A stretch of 23,934 nt of DNA. Origin: Myxococcales bacterium (lineage in GTDB: Bacteria > Myxococcota > Myxococcia > Myxococcales > Myxococcaceae). Positions 14,856 to 23,500 of the stretch are shown one piece after another. The translations under genes and the position numbers were made by a program. Where the stretch lies: NCBI GenBank assembly GCA_003153055.1, contig PMBV01000256.1:2988-26921 (forward strand), read 5' to 3'. How positions within the stretch are numbered: the first letter of the stretch is position 1; every line of letters starts with the position of its first letter. A model generated the notes under the pieces. It saw only the letters and a program-made list of their open reading frames with translations, made no database searches and had not been told where the DNA came from.

Positions 14856-16178
14856 TCACTTCCTGCGGCGATCGAAGAACCCGCGCACGGCGTCTGCCGT
14901 CCAGCGGATCGATGTGCCGGAGGCATTCGATGCCCTCCAGGTGAGGGTCTCGACCGCGTCGAATACGCGACTCCGGAGCCCGGTGAGCGGCACGGCGGAC
15001 TCATCAGTGGGCTCAGGCTCGCTGGGCCGCAGCGCGAGCCAGCGCTGGGCACAGGGGGCCGCGGTCGCGTAGCTGCCCGGTCTGGCCACCTCGACCCGGG
15101 TGGTTGAAAGGGGCAGTGACGAAGGGAGCGGAACTCCCAGCTTCTTTCCGGTCTTGTCCAAGACGTCCAGCAGCTGACTGACCTGGCTGTCGGTGGTCGT
15201 CGCGGAGAGCGACAGCAGGAGCCGCGAGGCACCCGGTGCCAGGGAGGCCCGAACCGCGATCGAGGCCTCGGCCAGCGCCTCCAGCCACCGTTGGCAGACG
15301 ACCGGGTCACCGACCCACACGGGCACCCACGGAGTCACCGAGGGGCCGGTGTCCAGAGAACGCTCCCGGAGTCCGTCGAGCAGTCGCTGGGCGACATCGA
15401 ACATGCGGCTCCGTCGTTGGGGCTCGCCCGAAAGCACCTCGAGGGCCTTCGAGGCCGCGGCGAGGGGCGCTGCCAGCGGCGCGGCGAGCTGACCTTTGAG
15501 GGCCATCACCAGCCCCTCGTCGCCCGCGAGCACGGCCCCCACTCCGGGGATCGCCGCGCCCAGACTGATGATGGAGAGGCCGGTTGGAGGCTGCGCTGCC
15601 AGGTGCTGGCCGACCCCGGCTCCGGTCGGCCCCAGGGCTCCCAGGCCCAGCGGGTCGACGGTCACCAGCGTGCCGTGAGACCGCTCACACACCTCGAGGT
15701 AGCGGGGGAGCGGCGCCAGGTCACCCTCCCTCGGGTGGAGCGCCTCGACGAGGACGCCCAAGGCCGCGCCCTGGCGAAGCACCACATCGGCCTCACCGGG
15801 GTCGGCCACCCGTGTCGCGTCCTCGGCCAGGTCGCTGGATCGCGCGTCGACGGCGAACCTCCAGGTGGGCAAGGCCCGCAGGGCCGAGGCTGCGTCGCTC
15901 ACCACCGCGGCCGGGCGCCCCAGAAGAGACGAGAGGCGTTGCTCGAGATCGACCAGGAGGTGGCTGTCAGCCGGCCGGCCGAGGCCCATCTTCCGCAGGG
16001 CGGCCTGGAACGTCTCGCGCACCCGGGGGTCCGACGCGAGGCCCAGCACATCGTCGGTCGAGGCGTTGAGCCACCGCGCGCCGCCGCACTCCAACTCCGA
16101 GGCCGAGGGCACTGCCTCGACCCGGCAGTTGCTCACCAACCTTCCATCACGATTGAGGTTCTGCGCCTCGAGCGGCAC
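14856..16178 (-). CDS. Alpha-oxoamine synthase-fold protein lacking the PLP lysine (pseudoenzyme)
   Basis: The 440-residue protein aligns along most of its length with KBL/BioF-type enzymes: NASTDDVLGLASDPRVRETF (compare NYLGLANHP), the small-domain part WVPVWVGDPVVCQRWLEALA and an ending like TGKKLGV. The active site is gone. There is no lysine at all between residues 63 and 228, where the Schiff-base Lys must lie (SIISLGAAIPGVGAVLAG replaces TGTLGKALGGASGG), and the usual DxSH after the pyridine-binding Asp is DPLG (D175 kept, His lost). The His that stacks on PLP is also not found. A C-terminal extension of about 85 residues has no counterpart in KBL. It is probably a conserved non-catalytic protein, because the frame is intact. 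The start is a GTG at 16178 after AAGGCG. Confidence 0.82.
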   Translation of the reverse strand: MPLEAQNLNRDGRLVSNCRVEAVPSASELECGGARWLNASTDDVLGLASDPRVRETFQAALRKMGLGRPADSHLLVDLEQRLSSLLGRPAAVVSDAASALRALPTWRFAVDARSSDLAEDATRVADPGEADVVLRQGAALGVLVEALHPREGDLAPLPRYLEVCERSHGTLVTVDPLGLGALGPTGAGVGQHLAAQPPTGLSIISLGAAIPGVGAVLAGDEGLVMALKGQLAAPLAAPLAAASKALEVLSGEPQRRSRMFDVAQRLLDGLRERSLDTGPSVTPWVPVWVGDPVVCQRWLEALAEASIAVRASLAPGASRLLLSLSATTTDSQVSQLLDVLDKTGKKLGVPLPSSLPLSTTRVEVARPGSYATAAPCAQRWLALRPSEPEPTDESAVPLTGLRSRVFDAVETLTWRASNASGTSIRWTADAVRGFFDRRRK

Positions 16179-16354
16179 GATCGCCTTGTACCTGGCTCAC
16201 TCCTCGAAATGAATCGACGCGCGCGCCCTCCGTGGCTTGCCTTGGGGCACCTGGCCTGCTAGGTGCCGGCCCTCAACATGCAGTCTTCCGTCGGCGGACG
16301 GTTATCCGCCCCGCACCTCCAGCGCGACGCTGTGTGCGAGAGAAGGAGCAGAAC
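16179..16354. promoter_or_regulatory. Divergent region and structured leader before rplC
   Basis: This 176-base gap separates the pseudoenzyme gene from rplC. It holds two nested inverted repeats. The outer one is AGGTGC/GCACCT (16261-16266 with 16313-16318) and the inner one is GGCGGA/TCCGCC (16293-16298 with 16305-16310, 6-base loop). They lie 37 to 94 bases before the rplC start and could form an autoregulatory leader. I found no convincing -35/-10 pair. The rplC ribosome binding site AAGGAG is at 16343-16348. Confidence 0.5.
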
Positions 16355-17023
16355 ATGAAGGGCATCATCGGTAAGAAGGTCGGAATGACGCAGGTCTTCG
16401 ACGCGGAAGGCAACGCCATTCCCGTCACCGTCATCGACGTCAGCAGCTGCGAAGTGGTGGGCAAGCGGACCCAAGAGAAGGACCAGTATACCGCGGTGGT
16501 GCTCGGCTTCGGCGACGCGAAGGAAAAGCACCTCAGCAAGGCGCAGATCGGCTCCTTCAAGAAGGCCGGCGCCAAGCCCAAGCGGCTCCTCAAGGAGTTC
16601 CGGGTCACCGCCGACGAGCTGAGCCAGTTCAACGTGGGCGACGTCGTGAACGTCGACGCGTGGTTCAAGAAGGGCGAGCTGGTCGATGTGCAGGGCATCA
16701 CCAAGGGCCGCGGCACCCAGGGCGTCATGAAGCGGTGGAACTTCCGCGGCTTCGGGCAGACCCACGGTACCCATGAGTATCGTCGGCACCCAGGCGCCAT
16801 CGGTCAGCGCAAGACGCCAGGCCGCGTGTACCCGAACAAGAAGCTCCCTGGTCACTACGGCGTCGAGAAGGTCTCGGTGCAGAACCTCCAGGTGATCGAG
16901 CTCATCGCCGAGCGCGGCCTCATCCTCGTTCACGGCGCGGTGCCGGGTCACAACGATGGCCTCGTAGTGGTCAACCCTTCGATCAAGCCCGCGATGCGAG
17001 CCGCCCACAAGGCGAAGAAGTAG
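16355..17023 (+). CDS. rplC: 50S ribosomal protein L3
   Basis: L3 is an early-assembly protein of the large ribosomal subunit that reaches toward the peptidyl transferase centre. The 222-residue product is complete: MKGIIGKKVGMTQVFDAEGN at the start, the central loop RGTQGVMKRWNFRGFGQTHG, YRRHPGAIGQRKTPGRVYPN with Q151 at the position that is methylated in E. coli L3, and RGLILVHGAVPGHNDGLVVV near the end. The ATG at 16355 has a strong AAGGAG six bases upstream. The gene stands alone: neither rpsJ before it nor rplD, rplW or rplB after it is present, although rplC normally lies in the S10 operon. It may be a relocated single copy or a second paralogue; a frame free of damage argues for function. 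Confidence 0.97.
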   Translation: MKGIIGKKVGMTQVFDAEGNAIPVTVIDVSSCEVVGKRTQEKDQYTAVVLGFGDAKEKHLSKAQIGSFKKAGAKPKRLLKEFRVTADELSQFNVGDVVNVDAWFKKGELVDVQGITKGRGTQGVMKRWNFRGFGQTHGTHEYRRHPGAIGQRKTPGRVYPNKKLPGHYGVEKVSVQNLQVIELIAERGLILVHGAVPGHNDGLVVVNPSIKPAMRAAHKAKK

Positions 17024-17039
17024 TTTTCTCATGCGTCCA

Positions 17040-17061
17040 TGGCGCCTCGTGTGAGGCGCCA
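17040..17061. terminator. Perfect hairpin after rplC
   Basis: TGGCGCCTC and GAGGCGCCA form a perfect 9-bp stem around the tetraloop GTGT, 16 bases after the rplC stop. No U-tract follows, so it would work as a Rho-assisted terminator or an RNA 3'-end stabiliser. Only 24 bases separate it from the next start codon. Confidence 0.6.
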
Positions 17062-17085
17062 CGTCGCGGTCACACCCCCCAGAAT

Positions 17086-17898
17086 ATGATCCGGAAGACA
17101 CTCCAGATCTTCGGTCTGTTGGCGGCGCTGGTCTGGGGGACCGCACGGGCTGACGAGAGCGGGTTGGTCGAGCAGGTCGCCGTGCGCGGTCGGCTCTTCC
17201 AGGTGGCCGGGCGGTGGGAGGTCGGGGTTCGGTTCAGCACCTCGCTGGTGAGCTTCCTCACCGACAGCTACAACTTCAACCTCTCGCTCGCCTACAACCC
17301 CAGCGAGTGGCTCGGGCTGGAGCTGCGAGGGGGCTACGCCGTCTCGTTCAACAACTCGGTGGCCGAGCAGAGCGCGGTCAGCATCTACCAGCTCAAGTCC
17401 AGCCAGCTGAACGAGCTATCGGGCACCTGGGGCCTTGGCCCCAATGGGCTCCTGGGCGTTCGCTTTCAGCCACTCTACGGCAAGCTCAACCTGGTGGCTG
17501 ATCTCCCGGTGCACTTCCAGGTGTACTTCTGGGCTGGCGGTGGCCTCGCTTCGCTCTCTCGCACCTCGCCGACGCTGTGCCTCTTTCCCAACACCGCCGC
17601 TGGAGACCCTCGGCGGTGCGTGGCGAGCAACGGCAACGGCACCCAGGTGCAGTGGGCCAACTACTTCAGTGAGCGCCGCCTCTCGCCTCTCGTCTCGCTG
17701 GCCCTCGGGCTCCGGCTCTTCATCGCCGAGCACCACTCGGTGGGGCTCGAGGTGAGATCCTGGTCGTACTCCGACGCGTATTACACCGGGGTGAATCGCG
17801 AGCAGGTGAGCCCCACGACTCCGACTGGCGGTGGCCGCTTGGTCACTGGCTTCACTCATCTCGCCCAGATCGATCTGGGCTATGTCTTCATGTTCTAG
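17086..17898 (+). CDS. Outer-membrane beta-barrel protein (Glt-like, 270 aa)
   Basis: A secreted beta-barrel protein of the type common in myxobacteria. The signal peptide is IRKTLQIFGLLAALVWGTARA, cleaved near residue 23. The mature chain alternates polar and hydrophobic residues and is rich in Tyr, Trp, Phe and Gly, with strands such as WLGLELRGGYAVSF and LYGKLNLVADLPVHFQVYFW, and it ends in LAQIDLGYVFMF, a C-terminal aromatic as expected for BAM-inserted barrels. One extracellular loop holds two cysteines (TLCLF, RRCVASN). It starts a run of five co-oriented genes with gaps of 17-38 bases or overlaps. With the next gene it recalls the paired barrel proteins GltA and GltB of the Myxococcus gliding machinery; this is an inference from architecture and context. 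Confidence 0.85.
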   Translation: MIRKTLQIFGLLAALVWGTARADESGLVEQVAVRGRLFQVAGRWEVGVRFSTSLVSFLTDSYNFNLSLAYNPSEWLGLELRGGYAVSFNNSVAEQSAVSIYQLKSSQLNELSGTWGLGPNGLLGVRFQPLYGKLNLVADLPVHFQVYFWAGGGLASLSRTSPTLCLFPNTAAGDPRRCVASNGNGTQVQWANYFSERRLSPLVSLALGLRLFIAEHHSVGLEVRSWSYSDAYYTGVNREQVSPTTPTGGGRLVTGFTHLAQIDLGYVFMF

Positions 17899-17919
17899 CG
17901 AGGCGAGGGCCACTTGCGC

Positions 17920-18936
17920 ATGTCACTCGCACCCACCTTTCGCACGGCCCTGATGCTCCTCGTCGTCGCCTCGGGCTTCGTCCCCGCGGGCGCGCGGGCT
18001 CAGGATGAAGAGGAGCCCACGAGCGAGCCCCAAGCCGAGCTCAGGAGCACCCCGCTCGACGCTGGCGTGGCCGACCCGGGACGAGCCGCTCGATTCGTGT
18101 CTGGGGCTCCGCTGGCCGACGCGAACGTGGCGGTGCACACCGTGGAGCCCAAGGGCTACCCGGAGACCGGTGGGCTCGAGCTCGTGGTGTTCCCCGTGGC
18201 GGTGCAGGTGAACGGCAAGTTCACCCAGCACGTCGGGACGATGGGGTCGATCGTCTTTCATCTCCACGAGAACTTCGGCCTCATGCTGACCGGTGGTGGC
18301 AACTGGTACGCGGCCGAGTCGAGCTTCAACCAGGAGCTCGCCAAGGGTGCCTCGGTGGTGGCCCAAACCGCGACCTCGCTCCTGTGGACCTGGGGCGTGA
18401 TGGGCGGAGTCGAGGTGACGCCGATCTATGGGAAGGTCGCGCTCCTCGAGCAGACCCTGGTGCAGTTCGACCTGGTGGTGAACGGCGGCGCGGGCGCCGG
18501 GGGCACGATGCACCTCATCAGACCAGCCAGCCAGCGGGCCGATGGCAGCCTCTCGCCGGCGACCTTCGGAGACACGGGAGTGAAGTTCCTCGGGTCTCTC
18601 GGCGCGGGGCTTCGAGTGAGGGTCGGCCAGCACTTCGCCCTGCGGCTCGAGGTTCGTGACGTGGTGTACACCGCCCGGGTGGCGACAGTGAACGGGTGCG
18701 ACCTGGGCGATCTCTCGGCCATGGACGCAGCGCTGAAATCCGGCCTCGACGTCGGCACTGCCACCGTGAGCTCCACCTGCCAGCGCGCTCGCTTCTCGGG
18801 AAAGACGACGGCGGGCGATCCGCGTTCGAACGACGTGCACCCCGCGCTCGAGCTGGTGGGCGGAAAGAACGGCGTGCCAAGCTCCGACGTGCTGAACAAC
18901 GTCGGCCTGTACCTCGGCGCGTCGTTCGTCTTCTGA
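17920..18936 (+). CDS. Outer-membrane beta-barrel protein (Glt-like, 338 aa)
   Basis: A second beta-barrel protein. The signal peptide ends in VPAGARA with cleavage before QDEEE; an acidic, low-complexity stretch of about 40 residues follows and could be a periplasmic tether. The barrel part shows ELVVFPVAVQVNGKFTQHVG, FHLHENFGLMLTGGGNWYAA and YGKVALLEQTLVQFDLVVNG, and the chain ends in LNNVGLYLGASFVF. The repeated YGK segment and the layout resemble the preceding protein, so the two probably arose from a common ancestor. Two cysteines (GCDLG, TCQRA) may form a disulfide in an outer loop. Starts at ATG 17920 or TTG 17914 are possible; I prefer the ATG. The gap to the preceding gene is 21 bases. 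Confidence 0.83.
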   Translation: MSLAPTFRTALMLLVVASGFVPAGARAQDEEEPTSEPQAELRSTPLDAGVADPGRAARFVSGAPLADANVAVHTVEPKGYPETGGLELVVFPVAVQVNGKFTQHVGTMGSIVFHLHENFGLMLTGGGNWYAAESSFNQELAKGASVVAQTATSLLWTWGVMGGVEVTPIYGKVALLEQTLVQFDLVVNGGAGAGGTMHLIRPASQRADGSLSPATFGDTGVKFLGSLGAGLRVRVGQHFALRLEVRDVVYTARVATVNGCDLGDLSAMDAALKSGLDVGTATVSSTCQRARFSGKTTAGDPRSNDVHPALELVGGKNGVPSSDVLNNVGLYLGASFVF

Positions 18937-18953
18937 CTTTGGGAGCCACCTCG

Positions 18954-20483
18954 ATGATCCGCGCCATCGCCCTCGCCATGTTGCTGACCCAGGCCGGGAG
19001 CCGAGGCCAGGATCTCGCCAGCTACGACAAGGCGCTGGCCAGCTATGCGGCCAACGACTTCGACGAGGCGGTGCGGCGCTTCTTCGAGCTCAGCAACACG
19101 GCGGTCGATGCCGACGTGAAGGCGAAGTCTGAGTACTACCTGGCCGCCAGCTTCCAGCGCGCCGGCCTGCCCTTCACGGCCCTGGTGTACTTCACCCCCA
19201 TCGTCAAAGCCGGGCCGAAGCACCCCTTTCACCTGAAGAGCGTCGAGGCCTTCGTCGCGCTCCAGGAGCTGCTCGCCGACGACTACCTGGTGCCCTCGGT
19301 TCTCAACAACACGTACGATCAGCTCGCCGACGCGTGGGCCGGCCTCCCCATCGAGGTGCTCTCGCGAATCAACTACCTCATGGGAAGGGTCTCGTATCGG
19401 CGCGGGGCCCTGGAGGACGCCAAGCAGTTTCTCGAGGCGGTGCCCGAGAGCAGCCCGTTTCACGCGCGGGCCCAGTACATGCTCGGCGTCACGTTGGCCG
19501 ACCCCCGACTTCCCGCGGCTGACGACGCCGAGCGCCGACGCAACGCGGGCCACGCAGTCGAGGTCTTCGAGCACCTCTTGCAACTGAAGACGCCACAGCT
19601 CGACTTCGCCGACACGGTCAACCTCACCCACCTCGCCCTCGGGCGCACCACCTACACCCTGGGTGAGTACGCCCGCGCGGTGGAGTGGTACGAGCAGGTG
19701 CCCCGGTTCTCGAAGTACTGGGATCAGGCGCTGTTCGAGAACGGCTTCGCCCGGTTCCAGAACGACGATCTCGGAGGAGGGCTGGGGTCGCTCCAGGGCC
19801 TCTACGCGCCCCAGTTCGCCGGCGCGTTCCAGCCGGAGTCGTGGATCCTCAGCGCCACCATCTACTACTTCGCCTGTCTCTACGAGGAGTCCAAGGCCGC
19901 CCTCCTCGAGTTCGAGAAGGCGTACCTGCCGATGGCGGAGCAGCTCAAGCCCTTCATCGAGTCGAAGGACCAGGAGCTCGCCTGGTACTACCGCTTGGTC
20001 GCCGACCCCAAGAGCGACCGACTGCCCCGGCCGGTGCTGAACTGGGTTCGTGCCAACCAGCGAATGCTGGGGCTCCTCGCCATGCTGGAGCAGATCGACC
20101 GAGAGAAGGCTCGCTTGCGCGACAGCCAGGCCTTCGTTTCGGCCGGGGTGACGAGCGAGATCGTCGCCGCGCTCGACCAGAATCGCGGCACCCTCGAGCA
20201 GGTCGCTGGCTCCTTGGCCCGCTCCCGGCTCCTCGAAGCCCACGGCACCATCGTGGCGTTCTCCCATCAGGCGGAGATCATCCGCTTCGAGGTCGCCAAG
20301 GCCGAGACTGAGCTGGCCGAGGCGGGGGTGGACACCAGGCAGATCCTCGAGCGCCAGACGCTCCATCGCCCGAAGATGCCGTCGGAGCGCTGGAAATACT
20401 GGAGGTTCGAGGGAGAGTTCTGGCGGGACGAAATTGGCTCCTACCAGTACACGTTGAAGCGTGGGTGCCCGGCGGGCCGCTGA
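18954..20483 (+). CDS. Periplasmic TPR protein (Glt-like, 509 aa)
   Basis: A signal peptide (MIRAIALAMLLTQAGSRG) is followed by TPR-like helical repeats. Examples are SYDKALASYAANDFDEAVRR, INYLMGRVSYRRGALEDAKQ and LALGRTTYTLGEYARAVEWY. The C-terminal third is longer helix with coiled-coil character (LLAMLEQIDREKARLRDSQA) and the end is WRFEGEFWRDEIGSYQYTLK, an aromatic block that is probably a conserved docking site. TPR domains build protein complexes, and the neighbours suggest a periplasmic partner of the two barrels, like GltC. The ATG at 18954 has GGGAG eight bases upstream and starts the signal peptide; earlier in-frame starts lie inside the upstream gene. Confidence 0.85.
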   Translation: MIRAIALAMLLTQAGSRGQDLASYDKALASYAANDFDEAVRRFFELSNTAVDADVKAKSEYYLAASFQRAGLPFTALVYFTPIVKAGPKHPFHLKSVEAFVALQELLADDYLVPSVLNNTYDQLADAWAGLPIEVLSRINYLMGRVSYRRGALEDAKQFLEAVPESSPFHARAQYMLGVTLADPRLPAADDAERRRNAGHAVEVFEHLLQLKTPQLDFADTVNLTHLALGRTTYTLGEYARAVEWYEQVPRFSKYWDQALFENGFARFQNDDLGGGLGSLQGLYAPQFAGAFQPESWILSATIYYFACLYEESKAALLEFEKAYLPMAEQLKPFIESKDQELAWYYRLVADPKSDRLPRPVLNWVRANQRMLGLLAMLEQIDREKARLRDSQAFVSAGVTSEIVAALDQNRGTLEQVAGSLARSRLLEAHGTIVAFSHQAEIIRFEVAKAETELAEAGVDTRQILERQTLHRPKMPSERWKYWRFEGEFWRDEIGSYQYTLKRGCPAGR

Positions 20484-20521
20484 CCCGCATCGCACCTTCC
20501 CGTCCTCCTAAGGGTCTGGTC

Positions 20522-23500
20522 ATGAAGGCGTTGCTCCTCGCTCTCGTCGTCGCCGCCGGCCCAGGGGCTGTCCTAAAGCCCAAGGGCGGACCACCGCCAG
20601 CATCCTTCGGCGGGCGCGAGGCGCTGCGGCCCGAGGAGGTCGACCGGGAAGGGGCGGCGGACCACAAGCGTGACGAGCAAGTCGCGGCGCTGAAGAAGAT
20701 CATTCCCCACGCGGAAGATGGCTCAGCTCAGAAGGCCGAGATGCTGTTCCAGCTCTCCGAGCTCTACTGGGAAAAGTCCCGGTACCTCTACCGCAGAGAG
20801 ATGCTCACGTTCTTCACCGCCCAGAAGACCTCGGCCGACCCGCGGGAGGATCACCGGGAGTCGGAGCTCTATCGCTCGGAGACCATGCGGCTCTACGACG
20901 CGGTGCTGCGCGAGTACCCTGCCTACGACCGAAAAGACGAGGTGCTCTTCAACCTCGCCTACAACCTCTACGAGACGGGTCAGCGCGAGCAGGCGGTGCA
21001 GCGGTACGAGGAGCTCCTGCGCGACTACGCCACCTCGAGGTTCGCCCCAGACACGTACATACAGCTGGGGAACCACGCGTTCGAGGTGGCCAACTCGATC
21101 GAACGGGCTCGGGGGTACTACGAGCGTGCCTGGCAATCGACGAACCCGAAGATCAGATCCTACGCGCTCTACAAGCTCGCCTGGTGCGACTTCAACGCCG
21201 GCGACAAGGAGCGGGCCCTGGCGAGGCTCAAACAGACCATCGAATTCTCCGAGAAGCAGGGGAAGGATCGTGCCTTCACCGATCTCAAGACCGAGGCGCT
21301 GGCCGATACCGTGCGGGTGTATGTCGAGCTCGACCGCCTCGATGACGCGCTGGCCTATTTGCCGGCGCATACGACGAAGAAGCGACTTGTGAGCCTGCTC
21401 GCGAAGCTGGCCGATGGGCTCTTGGCGGCCGGGCGCCACGAGAGCGCGATCCGCGGCTACCGCTGGCTGCTCACCGACGCGCCCCTGGCCGAGGCCGCGC
21501 CGGAGTACCAGCAGGCGATCATCAAGAGCTACGAGGGCCTGCGCGCCCGCGATCACGTTCGCGTCGAGGTACGCAAGCTGGCCGAGCTGTACCGCCCGGG
21601 GAGCGACTGGTGGGCGGCGAACGCGTCGAAGGTGGAGGTGCTTCGTGCGGGCTTCAACGTGGCCGAGGAGGCCCTGCGCACCCTGGTGACGGAGTACCAC
21701 CTCGAGGCCCAGAAGACGAAGCAGGTGGACACCTACCGGCTCGCCCGCGACATCTACAGAGAGTACATCGACGCCTTCGCCTCGAGCGAGGACCCACGCT
21801 TCGTCTCGGACCACGCCTTCAACCTGAAGTTCTTCTACGCCGAGATCCTCTGGGCCCTCGAAGAGTGGGAGGCGGCGGCCCAGCAATACAGCGAGGTCGC
21901 CTCGTTCAAGGTCCCCGATCGACCCGAGGCGAAGGAGGCCTCTGACGAGCGCCATCGGCAGACCGCCGCGTACGACGCGCTGCTGGCCTACGACAAGCTC
22001 GTGAAGATCGAGCGCGGCCGATTGGCGCCCACCGCGTCGAACGAGGCTCGGCCCGTCGACGAGCGCAAGAGCAAGGGGCACGTGGAGAAGACGGGCCGCC
22101 TCGAGCGCAGCGCCGCCCTCATGCTCGAAGAAGAGCCGCTCACTCGGTTCGAGATCGCCCAGGTCGGCGCGTGTGACGGGTACAACCTCCGCTTCCCGAA
22201 GAACTCCGACGAGGTCGACGTGGCGTACCAGGCGGCGTTGATCCTCTACGGTCGAAAGCACTTCGTGGAGGCGGCCCGGCGGTTCGGGGAGATCATCCTC
22301 GGCCACCCCGAGGACCGCCGGTCTCAAGAGGCCGCCGCGCTGTCCATGGCGGTGCTCGAAGAGAAGGGCGCCTGGGGCGAGCTCAACGCCCTGTCCCGAC
22401 GCTTCAAGGCCAACGCGCGCCTCGCCCGTCCGGGGACCGACTTCGCCAGGCGCGTCGCGGCCATCGTCGAGGGAAGTCAGTACAAGCTGGTGGACGAGAT
22501 CGTGTACCGGAAGGAGAAGAACTCCAAGGCCGCGCTCGATCAGTTCCTCGCCTTCGTCGAGGAGTTTCCGCGATCCGAGAACGCCGACCGGGCGTTGACC
22601 TATGCGATGTTGCTGGCCGACGAGCGCGGGCAGCTCGACACGGCCATCGCCATCGGTGAACGCCTGCTCAGGGACTTCCCCCTCTCCATCTTCGATCTCC
22701 GGGTGAAGTACGATCTCGCCCGACTCTACGGGCAGCTGACCGACTTCCACCGGGCCGCCGAGATCTCCGAGGCGTTCGTCGCCGCCTGCGATCTCGCGGT
22801 GCGGGAGACGCCGCTCAAGGACGAGGCGCGGCGAAAGGAACGAGAGGCCGCCGTCGAGAAGTGCGGCGATGGGGCCGACGGCTGGGTTCAGAACGCCCTC
22901 TACAACGCTGGCCTCTGGTACGAGGTGACGGGCGAGCTCGACAAGGCCATCTCCGCGAAGCGCCGCTACGCGCTCCGCTTCAAGAGTGCCCCCGACGCTC
23001 CGCTGGTGGCGATGGACGTGGGGCGGCTCCTCGAGCAAGGGGGAAAGCTCGAGGAGGCGCTCAAGGACGACGATCGGCTGCTCTCGGCTTCCGCCAAGGA
23101 TCCGCGGCTGAGTGACGCGCTCCGCCTCGAGCTCAGGCATCGAGAGCTCAAGCTCGAGGAGCGGCGGGGGAACCTCGCCGAGCAGGACCGGGTCGCCAAG
23201 GAGCTCGTTGCCTCATGGCCTCGCTTGAATGAGCAGGAGCGCCAGACTCCGCGCGCGCTGCTGGCCTTCGCGCATGCTCGCTTCGTCCTCCTGGAGCCGG
23301 CTTTCAGGAGCTACACCGAGCTCACGTTCAAGCGCTTCTCGACGTTCAAGGTCGATCGCCCGGCCAAGGAGAAGCGGCTCTCTGAGCTCGTCCTCGCCTA
23401 CACCGAGGTCATCGGGCTGGGGAACGCGGACTACGGCATCGCGGCGCTGACTCGCATCGCCCAGCTCTACGCGGACTTCGCTGCCAACATCGCCCAGCTG

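Noticed and set aside
15291..16262. 323-codon plus-strand open frame opposite the pseudoenzyme gene
   Set aside because: The minus-strand product aligns with the KBL/BioF fold over most of its length, so the plus frame is a shadow.
18426..20495. 689-codon minus-strand open frame
   Set aside because: It spans parts of two well-supported plus-strand genes (barrel and TPR protein) in antisense.
20723..23140. 805-codon minus-strand open frame
   Set aside because: It is antisense to the large TPR protein gene, and its translation has no recognisable domains and a biased composition.
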